Source: Anthostomella pinea
Lineage: Eukaryota; Ascomycota; Sordariomycetes; Xylariales; Xylariaceae
Direction of reading: 5' to 3'
Assembly: GCA_963556695.1 (NCBI GenBank)
Contig: CAUWAG010000012.1
Location: 4,030,001-4,094,000, forward strand
Length of the DNA stretch: 64,000 bases
Both the position numbers and the translations under genes were made by a program. A model generated the notes under the pieces. The model saw nothing but the letters and a program-made list of their open reading frames with translations. It did no database searches and was not told where the DNA came from. This document shows, piece after piece, positions 1-10,516 of this stretch. The first letter of the stretch is position 1; every line of letters begins with the position of its first letter.

Positions 1-828
1 CTACTCCACAAGTCGCAAGAAAACTTTCTGGAACACCACTACAACAAAGATGGGCCTCCTTCACGATTCGACATTATCTTCGAAACCGGACATAGACCCA
101 AGGGCATACACGGAAAGTGCATCCCCGCCATTGTAAAAGAGCTCGTCGACATATCCCAGGAGGTGGACCCCGGGCAGTACATGGTACCAGCACACATCCC
201 CAAACTCTACAAGAACTTGAAAACGCTACATCATCTGGGGATATATGTCCGCGACCTTGAGCACTGGGGCAATGTCTTTGGTGATCGCTACCTCGATTTC
301 AGTCAGGCGTGGACTGCACCACACCCAGCGTTGACCAAGCAGTGCATTGAGAATGCTCCCTACTTTCCTGGCCTTAACTATCACCCCAGCAGTGATGAAT
401 GGGATTTAGAGCAACTTGTTCATGGTCACAGGCGTAGCAGAGAGGATAGCTGGGATAGAAAAACGAGGTTTCCAAATTTAGAGTGAGAGACCCCTTTTCG
501 ATTGTCCATTACCCCATTCAAACACCTAGAGGGCAGGAAGGGCTCAAGAAGGATACTACCCAGTCGTGAGACAGGTTACCTACTCTTCATCTTTCCCTCG
601 TTCAACCTTTGAGTGACATCGACTAACCCAGACGATTGCAGGATTTGGCATCGCCTAGTCCCGGACCCGGAGTACTTATTCAAGCTAAGGAACAGGAAAG
701 GTCGACCCAGATTTGATGACGACAAGAGTCTTTACCGATACTGTCACCTGTACTGGAATTACCATCCGGAGGACTTTGACTGCGCTCGGGAGAGGAGAAA
801 GTTCGAGAGGACTAGCAAATACGCTTAG
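1..828 (+). CDS. FTA2/kinase-like protein, 3' part only
   Basis: The gene runs in from before base 1; frame 1 is open from the first base. I read exon 1 as 1-482, an intron 483-641 (GTGAGA donor, CTAAC-like branch site, TTGCAG acceptor) and a last exon 642-828. The protein has a kinase-like pair of motifs: GIYVRDL..WGNV resembles the catalytic loop, and YLDFSQAWTAPHP resembles the segment after it. That arrangement is what I remember of fungal FTA2 proteins (named after a Sim4 kinetochore subunit), which occur as multi-copy orphans in filamentous fungi. The C-terminal tail is basic and aromatic. Only about 222 residues are visible, so the start is unknown. A generic protein-kinase-like protein is the alternative. 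Function in this organism is not shown. Confidence 0.5.
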
Positions 829-860
829 AATCTTCCACAAGGATTACCAGCTAAGCCGGC

Positions 861-1232
861 ATGCTGTATAACTACCGACAATGGATACAGAAGGTCAAGA
901 TCAAGAAGGAATTCGAGAGCAGTACGGGGCTCGGGAAGGCGCGGTGGGAGCGCGAGGGCTGCCGGGCCATGCGGCTCAAGGCCGGCAAGGAGGTCATTGC
1001 CCGTTTCGAGGCCGTGGGCAAGGGCAAGCGGAAGAAGGGCACGGGACAGTTTGAGATCTCGCGGGATGGGCTGGGCAGGAATCAGCTGGAGGAGGTCCTT
1101 ATCTCGTGTCTGGTTGGGAGCGAGAGGATGAGGAGGGCTGGGGAGCTGGGTGGGGAGATCTTGCAGGAGGGCGCTTGGGAACTCTTCATGGCCAGTATGG
1201 GACTTCCTCCGATTCCAGGGCTGACAGGGTGA
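861..1232 (+). CDS. Hypothetical small basic protein (123 aa)
   Basis: This open frame has strongly G/C-ending codons, as in the certain genes of the window, which is the main reason to keep it. It is rich in Lys, Arg, Glu and Gly (for example GKGKRKKGTG) and ends in MGLPPIPGLTG. There is no signal peptide, membrane segment or domain I recognise. It starts 32 bases after the stop of the preceding FTA2-like gene, so it could be a displaced last exon of that gene rather than a gene of its own. A minus-strand open frame overlaps it but has poorer codon use. Confidence 0.35.
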   Translation: MLYNYRQWIQKVKIKKEFESSTGLGKARWEREGCRAMRLKAGKEVIARFEAVGKGKRKKGTGQFEISRDGLGRNQLEEVLISCLVGSERMRRAGELGGEILQEGAWELFMASMGLPPIPGLTG

Positions 1233-2046
1233 GCTTGATGCGGTCGCCTTCACAGATGGGCGTGTAATCCTGGTCACATCTCGATGCAGTGTATGGACCA
1301 TACCACAAATGACGAGCTACCGCTTTGAGCCCGGTTACCGCAACACCGGTGACTGTGATGGTCGGCCCTTTTACGCCAGATGCAAAGGAATAAAGCTGCT
1401 CATGCTCCGGATGTGAAGCGGCATATCGTCGATACGTGGCGGTATCACGACGATGGTATCCGCCGGGTATCACCTAAGTGGTTGCAAGTGCCCCAACACA
1501 CCGGCAACTAGCCGCCTAAACACTCATGACACCTTGCTTTACCGTCAACTCGAGGCCAGCCACCGGGATGTAGATCTACAGTGGTGGTTTTCGTTCGAGT
1601 CATCCCGATGCGACGCGGGACCGTGTCGGGATGCTTCCCTCGGCGCCGATAGAGTCGAGGTGTTGGTGCTGGTGGTGGTGACAGAGCAAGCTAGCAGTGT
1701 GACGTCCATCTCTCTTTGAACCATCGCCTGTCACGTTGCTGTTGTCTACGGACCGCTGCGTTTGTGCTTTCAGGCGACGACAGAGCGTGCGACGACATGG
1801 CGTGTGATGTGATTCGTGAAGCCTACGCCACCTTGCGGACCTTCACGACCAGGCCAGGATTGTTTCATACGGTATCAGCAAGCCTTTCATCCTCCCCATC
1901 CACTCGAGCTTCTGAGTGATGCATCTCTTGTAGAGGGACGCTGCTATTCCAATCACGACTTTCGATCAGCTGGGTTTGAGTTTCAGTGTTTCACCCACCT
2001 GCACAGATTGACGGACCGCCGCTGAGACGGCGCGCGACAACTCGTC
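1233..2046. other. Intergenic stretch
   Basis: Only short open frames without family motifs or consistent codon bias. It presumably holds the upstream region of the gene starting at 2047. Confidence 0.5.
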
Positions 2047-2828
2047 ATGGTCCTCATCCGCAAACTCGGCATCTGCCTGGCGATACCGGTGGTGTACTTC
2101 TTATACCGCATCGCGCGTTTCCAGCATCGAATCACGTCTCTCACTGTCAGCCTAAACGAGGTACCGCCCTTCGACCCCGTTTTCTCCTCGGCGATCTACA
2201 CCAAATACTTCGGACACCACATGGGCCAAAATCGAGTCATTCACCGTCGCAGTCGCAATCTCCCTGGACAATGTTCACGACAACCTGACAGAGGATGAGG
2301 AGGCCCTCGCTGCGGAGGCCATGAGGGTATTGTGGAATGAGCGGAGTAAGTTAAGACTCACCCTCGCAACTCACCAGCTGTCTCCTGTCTTGGTGCTTAC
2401 ATCCGTCTTCTTCATCCGCAGTGCGCGTACAGTTTAAGGGAGAACCGTTCTCAGAGCCTCCAGGAGTCGGGGCCACCAGTGCTTCCGATGTCATTCGAGC
2501 CGAGGTCGTCGAGACGGGGCCGACTCACATGGCGTGCACTATCACGACCGTCGCTGACACCAGCGGATTGCCAGGCGGGCTCGAGTTGATCCAGGTCCTC
2601 GTGAATCCTCGAGACAGTCATCTCGCTCTGGTTACCATCAAGTACATCTGGCACAACAAGCTACCGCCTCGGAGGTGGTGGTACCAGTCTGCTGCCATCT
2701 GGGTGCAGCTTACTGGCCGCCGCCTCATACTGTTGAAGATGGTCAAAGCGTTGACTAAGGAGGATTGGGGATATGTTGACGACGGTATGGCGAGCGAGGC
2801 GAGGGGAAGTATGAGACCTGAGCTTTAG
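2047..2828 (+). CDS. Hypothetical protein with N-terminal membrane anchor; frame conflict
   Basis: The start region encodes a hydrophobic anchor (residues 5-18, LGICLAIPVVYFLYRI). The frame must shift from 1 to 2 before about 2222, where a good coding stretch (FTVAVAISLDN...) runs to a GTAAGT donor at 2346. After an intron 2346-2421 the last exon 2422-2828 is open to the stop. Read straight through there is one base too many (706 coding bases). An intron 2161-2236 (GTACCG...CGAG) would instead give a clean 209-residue protein, but its acceptor is poor and it removes protein-like sequence. So this is either spliced in an unobvious way or carries a frameshift near 2218. I do not recognise the family. 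Confidence 0.5.
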
Positions 2829-2929
2829 GATACTGCTGGGTGTGTAGCAACGATGAAGTGTTATGCTGCTGCGTGTGCCCATAGCGGCTTTGTTTGGACC
2901 ATGCTGTTTGCAGATGATTATTATTACTA

Positions 2930-2998
2930 TTAAGCTCTTCGACCGCAAGGGAGGAGCCAAAAGCAAATGCCCCAAAATACAACAAAAAGCAGAGGCCC
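2930..2998. repeat. Dispersed 69-bp repeat, copy 1
   Basis: Bases 2930-2998 match 53180-53248 at about 85 percent by eye, in the same orientation. The shared core includes gggaggagccaa and tacaacaaaaag. Both copies can be read in the same plus-strand frame (KGGAK..CPKIQQK), so this may be a fragment of a coding or mobile sequence. Confidence 0.6.
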
Positions 2999-3124
2999 CG
3001 TGCTGTCCAGCAACATCTGTGTAAGAAATTAACCTGGTTCTACTCCAGACTCCTTCACACCTCATTACTCGTGCTGTACTATGTATTGAGGTAAATTCCT
3101 CATGACCTCCTCATGTATGTGCTG

Positions 3125-4217
3125 TCAAAGCATCTGCGCGTTCAGACCCTGAAGGGTTCCAACGACTTGCTTGGCATCAAATCGTTGTGCCGGGTCTGGG
3201 TTGAAGATCCCCATCCACAAGTTCACCCAGTCTGCATTTACGTTCTCGGAAGACTGGCGAATGGCGTTCTGCAGCATAGACCTGCGCTTGGTCTCGACTC
3301 CTTTCAGGAAGTTCGTGTCGGTGAACAGCGGGGTATCCATGCCATACAGGAACTTGAACATGGAAACCCCGGCTGTCCATATGTCGCCTGCTTTGGGGTC
3401 CTGGGTCCCGTTGATGACCGCTGCCGCACCCCAGAGTTTCCGCGACTTGGCCCGTTCTAGAAAGTGTCAGATTCAGCGGAGAACTCGCCGTAAACGGGAC
3501 CAGCTCACCTGGAGGAACATAGTCTGCGGAAATCGTTGCACCACTAAACATTGTTTTCGCCTTGTCGGTGGTGTTGGTGGCAGCGGCGAAATCCACAAAC
3601 CAGACTGGTCCCGGCGGTTGGGTGACGCTCTTGTTGCCAAACATAATGTTGTCGGTAGTTATGTTTCCATGGGACCAGCCCGCCTCGTGCATCATCCAAC
3701 AGAGTTGGAAGACCTCCCATACGACTTTCTGGCGGAACTGTTTCCACAGCATGACAGCATAGCCGCTCTCAATATAGGCAGTGAGATCACCGCCCGCAGC
3801 CTTGTCCGCCACCCAACGAAAAGTAGTAGTCCCTTCTTTCTCTTGGAGCACCAGGGGGGGCATATGACCTTCGAGGGTGACTTGTAGTGCATACATGGCC
3901 TGGTACTCCTTAAGGCACGAGGCTACTTTGGCGCGACCGGTACAGACCTTGACTACCACGGGATAGGTGACGGAGGGACCATATTCGCTGTCGATAAGAC
4001 TGCCGCTATACAGCACACCACTATCGTCGTTGCGAATTGATTGGATGTTGCTTATCCTGTCACCGTCTATCTTCCATGTCGTACCCGATTCGTCAGTGGT
4101 CTCGTTAAATTGGGGCGTGAGGTCGACGGTGTCTCTAGTTTCCAGCTGAGGAGCTGACGATACTAAAGCGGTCGTCAAGGCCAGGAAAGAGAAGATGAGC
4201 CTTTGAAAGGACACCAT
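3125..4217 (-). CDS. Secreted protein-kinase-like protein (pseudokinase)
   Basis: Two exons, 3509-4217 and 3456-3125, flank a 52-nt intron (GTGAGC...TTTCTAG); the product is about 346 residues. I chose the methionine at 4217 because it directly precedes a signal peptide (FLALTTALVSSAP). A kinase-like fold follows: VVVKVC for the beta-3 lysine, HGNITTDNIMF where HRDxKxxN is expected, VDFAAA where DFG is expected, and GDIWTAGVSMF as the DxWxxG motif. The catalytic Asp is replaced by Asn, the DFG glycine by Ala, and no glycine-rich loop is visible, so I infer it is catalytically dead. Several N-glycosylation sequons (NIT, NKS, NTT, NGT) fit passage through the secretory pathway. Function unknown. 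Confidence 0.75.
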
Positions 4218-4897
4218 CCTGCCCAGAGCGATGGTGGGCTTCGTGTTCACACCCCAGCAGATTGAGAGATGGTATCGATCTTGGAATCAGCGGTTGTTCG
4301 TTGTTCGGGTTGTCGAACAAGGGAATGATAGTGCGGTTGGACATGGATGTCGGCTGAGCCAAGAAATCAGGGAGCAGCTCTTGGCAGATCTATGTATGTG
4401 ACCGATGTCAGCAGCATATGGACCCGTGTCCAGGACAGGCAGAGGCTCTATTCTGGACTTGGCACCATTCCTGATCCTTCTAGGCCTCTCGTGGGTACTA
4501 GGATCATAGCTCAGTGAGAGGATTCTATCTCAGGGCCTTGCCACCTTGCCCACGTCGAAACTAGTGGTGGGGCGACTCCAGAAGGACTGAAGGAGTGAGG
4601 CTTACGCGCCAGGTTGCTTCCTCACCCAGTTGACAGCAACAAGCACGATGGCAGATTGCGGCTATCGTAAGATGGATGAGCAGGCCAATGGCTTATTGGG
4701 ATTCAGAAGAGGACCATATGGTACCACCAAGTCAAGTGGGCCATACTCGCCGTGGACCCTGACATTTCAAGATACTCGAGATATCCGAGACTTCCAGCGG
4801 CGCCTCTGAATTGAACATTCCCTTCCAGCAGCAGAGTCGGGTGTTTCCACTGAGCAAATATGATTTGCGAAGCTGAAGAACGGTCTTTTTCTTCCCC
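4218..4897. other. Intergenic stretch, kinase-like gene to transposon
   Basis: No supported gene. It holds the upstream region of the secreted pseudokinase gene and ends at the TA target site of the pogo-like element. Confidence 0.5.
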
Positions 4898-4899
4898 TA

Positions 4900-4936
4900 T
4901 AACGGCGGGGGCCCCCAAGTGGGACAGTTTTCACAC
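4900..4936 (+). repeat. Left terminal inverted repeat of pogo-like element
   Basis: Reads taacggcgggggcccccaag and onward; its reverse complement lies at 7657-7693 with one mismatch. Confidence 0.85.
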
Positions 4937-5409
4937 CAAAAGGCCACACTTGTACCCACGGACAACTCCATCTGAATTGAAGCTATAAATTATATAATAA
5001 ATTCATTAGAACCGCCTTTTCTTAGAGTTTTTAGCAATATTAATTATTTATCTGGTATTGTGCAGGCTGGCAGGTTGTGCGGCGCGAAGATCGCACCATA
5101 ATGGGTTCGTCGTCTTCTGTTGAATACACGGATATTGATTGATTCTATTGATTGTGTTCTTCTTCTGCGTGCAGAGATTGATCATCTGTCTTCTTGGTGG
5201 GTCAGATGCCCTGTGCGTCTCTGCCCCACTAGAGATCTTCCGGTGTCTATCTCTGGCTTCCATTCAATATCTTCATTATCCGGCTTATCATACCCCTCCT
5301 TGTCCCTATCGTCAACAACCACCCCTTCGCCTAATTCTTCTGAATCGTTATATTCAGAGGAGAGAGAGTCTTCAGATAGTGATCTCTCTGATTTGTCAGT
5401 GTGCAAGTT

Positions 5410-7378
5410 CTATAATTCATATAAAATTCGTCGTCTCTCTGCCTGTTGCTCAATAACAGCTCGTGCAGCCTCTGTATGCTCGATTTGCTCAGCAATAATA
5501 TCGCTAATCTTCCATAGCCATTTATTAGGCTCTTCCTGAGGAGCCTTACGGCGCTTCTTTGGCTGTAGATGCTCAATTTTGTCGTCTTTTGCCTCCATTT
5601 GCTGCTTCAGAAGGGCTATCTCAACCACTATCTTGTGCTTTTGTGGTAGCGGAACCAGACCGGAGATCTATCACAAGTCTTGGTTGGGATGGTCTGTATT
5701 CTGGTTGGTGCTAGGTTAAGTTCGGATGGGAAGGGATCGCATCCGAGAAGTATCTAAATACCTAAATTGCAATGGGTTAGTACCTGTCACCTGGGGCAGC
5801 CATCCCAGGTAACCTTATCGTAGAACGCCCTGGATGACAGGAGATCCGATAAGGTACTGGTGGCTGGATCCAGTGGCTGGGATCCACAATCTCATCGTAC
5901 GCTTTCGCAACTGAGCGGACTCCTGCCTGCTGTTCAGGGGTCTCAGCCACTGTTGATAGCATCAGCGCTATGTCCTGCCCTGATTTAGGGGCATCTAGTG
6001 CTTTGGGAGTGGTTTCTGGGTCCATTATAGCTGTTGCTGCTGCTTGTATATCCCCTGCCTTTATTACATGCTTGTTTGCCAGCGTTTTCTGCCAATTCAC
6101 AGGCCAAAGACCAGCAGTATTCTATCCTGAACGCACGATAGCTGGTGTGATTACATTGCGAGCTTTTGCTAAGCAATTAAGGAACTTAATCTTGCTAATA
6201 GGGGCCAAATTGTTGAGCTGACCAAGCTGGTTGATGAGGCGGCGATAGGCGGCCTTCACTACAGAGAAAACGGTCAATCTAGCGGCTGAAAGATGTGAGA
6301 CTACCTTTATTAGTGGAATAACTATTAGTTGACCAAACAACCTACCAAATGGGCAGGAAAAAAGTACACATACATTTATTTATATAACAAAGATACATAA
6401 ACTTGTCCAAATAGTGGCTGCCATGGCTATCTAGTATTAAGAGAAAAAAATTATTGGGGTCTTTAGGAGCTGTATTAGGTAGATAAATCTAGGCTTAATT
6501 AACATATAGTTAATGCTATTAAATAAGAAAACAAATACCTTCTTGAGCTATTACAATACAATCTCGTTTAAGGACCAGTTGTTAACAGAGTATGTTATAA
6601 ACCATTTTGTCATCGTATGATACTTCTTAACAAGCTGTTCTTTAAACCACTGCATTTGTATTGACTTTGCCTTAAAGATAATGAGTGGCCAGAGCTTTTT
6701 CCCAGTGGCAGTGATCGATTTCACTACTATAGTCTATGTATGGTCGTTGTTAGACTTGACATTAGCCCCTTTTGAGCCAGAACTGTCTATTATAAGGCCA
6801 TCAGACCTATAATTTCCCGGTTAGCCGTCTAAAAACCACTTTAAATGAATAATTCATATACTGCTGGCCTTGTATAATGCCGTATTTATCGATATTTGCC
6901 TGGTTCTTGGGTTTGATGAAAGCGAACTCCTCATAGAGATTATGGAACGTATTCACATTTTCAGGCGTGGCAGCGTTGATACGCTTGTAGTCAAGCTTTC
7001 GGCCCATCTTGGTCTTAATCTCCTGGTGCTGGCAGATGAAGTTTCGCATGTAATGGCTCCCTAAATGATCTGATTTTCTCTCAAATTTTAGGATCTGGCG
7101 GATGATAAACTTGACGTTGCCGTGGGTTGGCACATGGCCGGCATTTTTTTGATGCGGAATCCATGACAATCACCTTCTTTTCTTGAGGAGGGCTTAACTT
7201 CTGAGCATGAGAATGCCCTTCTTGCACTGTGCCAGTTGGGTGCATTATGATGCTGTCTACCTTGTGAGAGAGTCGATTTGGGTACTCCCCAACAATGATA
7301 GGCCTTGCAGAGAGATAGGCCATCATTTGCAGCGGCTATTGCCTCTATGAGGTCTTTTTTAATGTACAAAGGAGGCAT
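5410..7378 (-). pseudogene. Relic transposase, pogo/Fot1 type
   Basis: Pieces in order along the minus strand: the start MPPLYIKKDLIEAIAAA with an HTH_psq-like region ending GVPKSTLSQ; a central fragment (7169-6807); a DDE-domain tail with KAAYRRLINQLGQLN and TPAIVRSGF; and a coiled, basic C-terminus with PKKRRKAPQEEPNKW, typical of fungal pogo transposases. Several frameshifts and stops separate them, so no functional protein can be made. Confidence 0.75.
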
Positions 7379-7656
7379 TTTGTCGTACCAAAGCCGTTAT
7401 TACTTACAGAAAAAGAAAAAGAAATAGCAAGACTTCTATTGGATAGAAGGTAATAGGGGGCACGGGTCTTATTACCCCTCAGATTAGGCCCGGAAGTGCT
7501 AACTTCCGACCCCCACCACGGGCCATCCCGCAGCCACAGACCTAATAAAATCTACTTGAAAGAAACACTAAGAAAAGACGATTCTATTGCCGTACTTGCG
7601 GTATCTAGGGCTTTATTGCCGATAAAGATGTGTATAAGTGAACATTGTGATGTTGG

Positions 7657-7693
7657 GTGTGAAAAGTGTCCCACTTGGGGGCCCCCGCCGTTA
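7657..7693 (-). repeat. Right terminal inverted repeat of pogo-like element
   Basis: Inverted copy of 4900-4936, ending in ccgtta at the TA target site. Confidence 0.85.
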
Positions 7694-7878
7694 TACCACA
7701 CGCGCGCTGCCGAAGAATCGTCTCGTCCACACTCCACCCACCAGAGAAGTGCCCTCCAACGCCATCAAAGCCCAAGCATAGTCCATGCTTGACCCGTTCC
7801 CACGCCTCCTCGCCGCATTGTCCCCTTTATCCAGATTGCCCAAACTCCGCTAGCCAAAACCCTTCAAAACCCCCATCC

Positions 7879-8660
7879 TCAGGAATCCTTCTTCGGACGC
7901 AGCATCGGCACGCAAGGCGGCGTGCCCCCATACCGGCGCTCAACATCCTGCGCCTTGAACCCGCACATCTCGCAGATATGCATGCCGCGTCCGCCGCCAT
8001 CCAGATAACACGGGTAGCCCAATTCGTCGGCGTGCTCCGTCGCCCACTGCAGTAGCGCCGTGGCGTAGCCCTTGCGGCGATACGCGTACTTGGTTGTGAG
8101 AAGCTCGATGACTGTCCTGTTGTCAGTGTCTGTAGTGTGCTCAGTAACGTTGGGGCTCAATGCGACGCATACAGACGTGGCCCTCCTTGCCGCCGACGAC
8201 GAGATGGTGAGCCTTGGCCGACGGCTCGAAGAAACCCGCCAGCTTCTCCTCGCTCATGTCCGGCAGGTCGTCGCAGCGCGACCAGCGCGTCTTCCACGAC
8301 TTGCCGACGACGCTCTGGCCGGGCTTGACGGTGTGGACGATAGCCATGGACACGGGTCTCCCTGCCTGCTTGTTAGAGTCGCGGCGTCATCTAAAACCCT
8401 GTACCGGTCTGTATAGGATGGGATTTCATACCATTGGGATTCCTGACGACGGGAATCTTGGTTTGCGGCCGGTAGAAGGAATTGCTCATGAAGTTCTGGA
8501 AGCTCCGCTCCAGCCACTTGCGCCCGTTGTCCGTGTGCGGGAATATGCTCTCGCCCGGACCCTTGTAGGTAGCCCAGAAGAGCTCGATGAGCTGCGAGAT
8601 GTCGTCCGGCGTTGCAAGGCTCACTTTCACCTCCGGCGCGGCTTCAGCTTTCGGAGGCAT
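7879..8660 (-). CDS. GNAT-family N-acetyltransferase
   Basis: Three exons (8660-8432, 8361-8173, 8111-7879) with introns of 70 and 61 nt; all phases agree and give 216 residues. The N-terminal part (LATPDDISQLIELFW) is the usual first strand and helix of GNAT proteins. The acetyl-CoA-binding motif A is YRRKGYATALLQWATEHADELG, split here as YRRKGYATALLQW then ATEHADELG, followed by CYLDGGGRGMHICEMCGF. No signal peptide, so it is probably intracellular. The substrate cannot be inferred; fungal members of this type are mostly uncharacterised. I chose the start MPPKAEAAP over an in-frame ATG 39 bases upstream because the upstream stretch does not look conserved. Confidence 0.85.
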
Positions 8661-10183
8661 TTCTTCTTCTGTCGTACGGTAACTTAGTCGCACCGCCACA
8701 GGGTTGATGAGGCGAGTTGTGGGAGGAATGGAGATGATCTTCTAGTTAAGGGAAGCTCTCGGGCGCCGGCGACTCTTATCACAGCTGGTCGGTGTTTAAG
8801 GTTCAGCGACGTTTTCAAATGTCGAATGGGCCGCCGATGCGGAGTCCGTGGGCAGCTCTTGTACATACGCTGTGACCGCAGCCTCGGGTGTGTATGGTGT
8901 GGCAGGATGCAGGCACGCAGGGCTGGCAGCAAACCTGTTGTGTCGCGATAATCCCTGCCGGGTATTCGGCGATCGTCATCGTGCGTCATGGATCAGGGAC
9001 ACCCTCACGACCCTGCCCGTCCCAATGGAAACTTCACGCGAAGAATCCAACCTCGTGCGGATTGTTTAAGGTCTAGAACTATCTATAGCCGTTTCACGTT
9101 GAGGGGGTTGCCATGTTAGTCCCATAGAAACAAGGCAGTGGGTGGACTGCTGACTAAATAGCTGCTCTCAGACCAGTTCTACTGAACGACTCAACTGGCT
9201 GAGTTCAGGAATGACCTCTTGGAGTCCGAAATCTGTAAAGTAACTTATAGGTCAAACCCGTTGAAACAGTCCTTGTCTTGATGGACCCCGTCAGCCGCAC
9301 TGAGACTCGTTTTAGCCAATGTGCTGTCATGGAGAATAGAGCTGTTGCTTACAAAAACCACTTATCCCATATCCTTCGAGTTCAGAACCCACGATCTGAT
9401 GTAGGCATGTATACCTAGAGAGAGTATTCGGGCAAACAGAGTGTAGCATGCTAGAGACGATAAAGGCAACGGACGAAATCAGGCAGAGTTCCCCATGCAT
9501 TATGAGAGCATATGCGGAAGAGCAGCTTAAAGGAGAGCATGGACACATGGTCTGTGATGGGTAAGAGAGGAATATTGAATTTCCCTCTGGGCGGTCATTC
9601 GGTCCTTGATATGGTCAATTCCATCTGTGTCGGCATGACTTATGTGTGATCGTGAAATGGTGGCAAGCTGACATGGACAGGATGCGAGGTGGGACTGGGT
9701 CGACCTACGCGCAGTGCGTGCTCCCTCGAGGTGAGATCTATCCACACAGCTATCCGTGGACGCAGGGACAATTATCCACGTCTGCTGTCGGTGTAATCTG
9801 TTAGACTCCGTGCTTCTCCAGAGCGTGTCGATTTGCGGATGATGGGTTTCATTGAAACGCCATGGACACGCGGTCCAGTTTGTGCTTGCTCGATGTAGTA
9901 TTACATTAATACCTCGGGCCACAATCTTTATAAGTACATATTCATGACTTCGTAATTTCGTGGTGGCGCGCTCATTCGCCACAGCTTGCTAAGCAATGTG
10001 GACAGAATCGGACCCAAACAGTCTTTCCAAATACCGCCTGCCGTCCCGTGCACCCTCCCGTCCAGATGCGATCACGTCGCATATGCGCCAATTCAGTTTA
10101 ATTCGAATCCAATGCATTCTCAGATGCGACGCCGGATTCGAGGAACCCATTCGTGGTATCGTATGATCCTCGTACTCGACAAC
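8661..10183. other. Intergenic stretch
   Basis: Several short open frames on both strands, including a 151-codon minus-strand frame at 9982-9527, but none has a domain, a clean codon bias or a plausible splice pattern. I see no gene. Confidence 0.45.
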
Positions 10184-10516
10184 TCAAGATTCCTCCCTCA
10201 CATCGACCCGACGCACCACTTCTTCGTACATGCCCTCAATCCGGGCGAGGAGAAGGGCCTTGCCGACTGCCTGACGGTACCCCTTATGCCAAGCACGGTA
10301 CTCGCGCCCGGACATGGGGCTCTGCGGTACCTCGGCACCGGTCATGATGTCTCGGGCCACCTCGTCGAAAGCGGCGCTCTTTCGGGCTATCGAAGACGGT
10401 GAAGACGGCGGTGATGAGGGTGATGGTGACCGGGTTCGGACGTCTAGGCCGACGGAGCTGCGCTTCTTCAGAATGCTCCTGGGTCGTGATGGACCGACGC
10501 TTGTGATGCTGTTCAT
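10184..10516 (-). CDS. Hypothetical Ser/Pro-rich small protein (110 aa)
   Basis: Single open frame with codon use like the real genes. The N-terminal half is basic and Ser/Pro-rich (RSILKKRSS, SPSPSSPPSSPSS) and probably disordered. The C-terminal half is predicted helical and charged (YRQAVGKALLLARIEGMYEEVV). No signal peptide or membrane segment. I do not recognise a family. Confidence rests on composition only. Confidence 0.45.
   Translation of the reverse strand: MNSITSVGPSRPRSILKKRSSVGLDVRTRSPSPSSPPSSPSSIARKSAAFDEVARDIMTGAEVPQSPMSGREYRAWHKGYRQAVGKALLLARIEGMYEEVVRRVDVREES

Larger units (their letters stand above)
4898..7695 (-). mobile_element. Degenerate pogo/Fot1-like DNA transposon with TIRs
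   Basis: A 2.8-kb element bounded by inverted repeats of about 37 bp: taacggcggg at the left end, its complement at the right end, one mismatch by eye. TA dinucleotides at 4898-4899 and 7694-7695 fit the TA duplication of Tc1/mariner elements. Inside, on the minus strand, are broken pieces of a pogo-type transposase: an N-terminal helix-turn-helix (about 7378-7230), DDE-domain fragments (7170-6807 and 6340-5985) and a charged C-terminal tail (5628-5410). The middle is AT-rich with many stops, consistent with RIP. The element is dead but complete at both ends, and its right end lies about 180 bp beyond the stop of the GNAT gene. Confidence 0.85.

Noticed and set aside
825..1301. 158-codon minus-strand open frame opposite the small basic protein
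   Set aside because: Poorer codon use than the plus-strand frame and Pro/Leu-rich composition typical of a shadow frame.
1186..1473. 95-codon minus-strand frame
   Set aside because: Somewhat protein-like, but no motif, no splice context, and it overlaps the plus-strand frame; not enough to call a gene.
9527..9982. 151-codon minus-strand frame
   Set aside because: Mixed codon use, no domain, no signal peptide.
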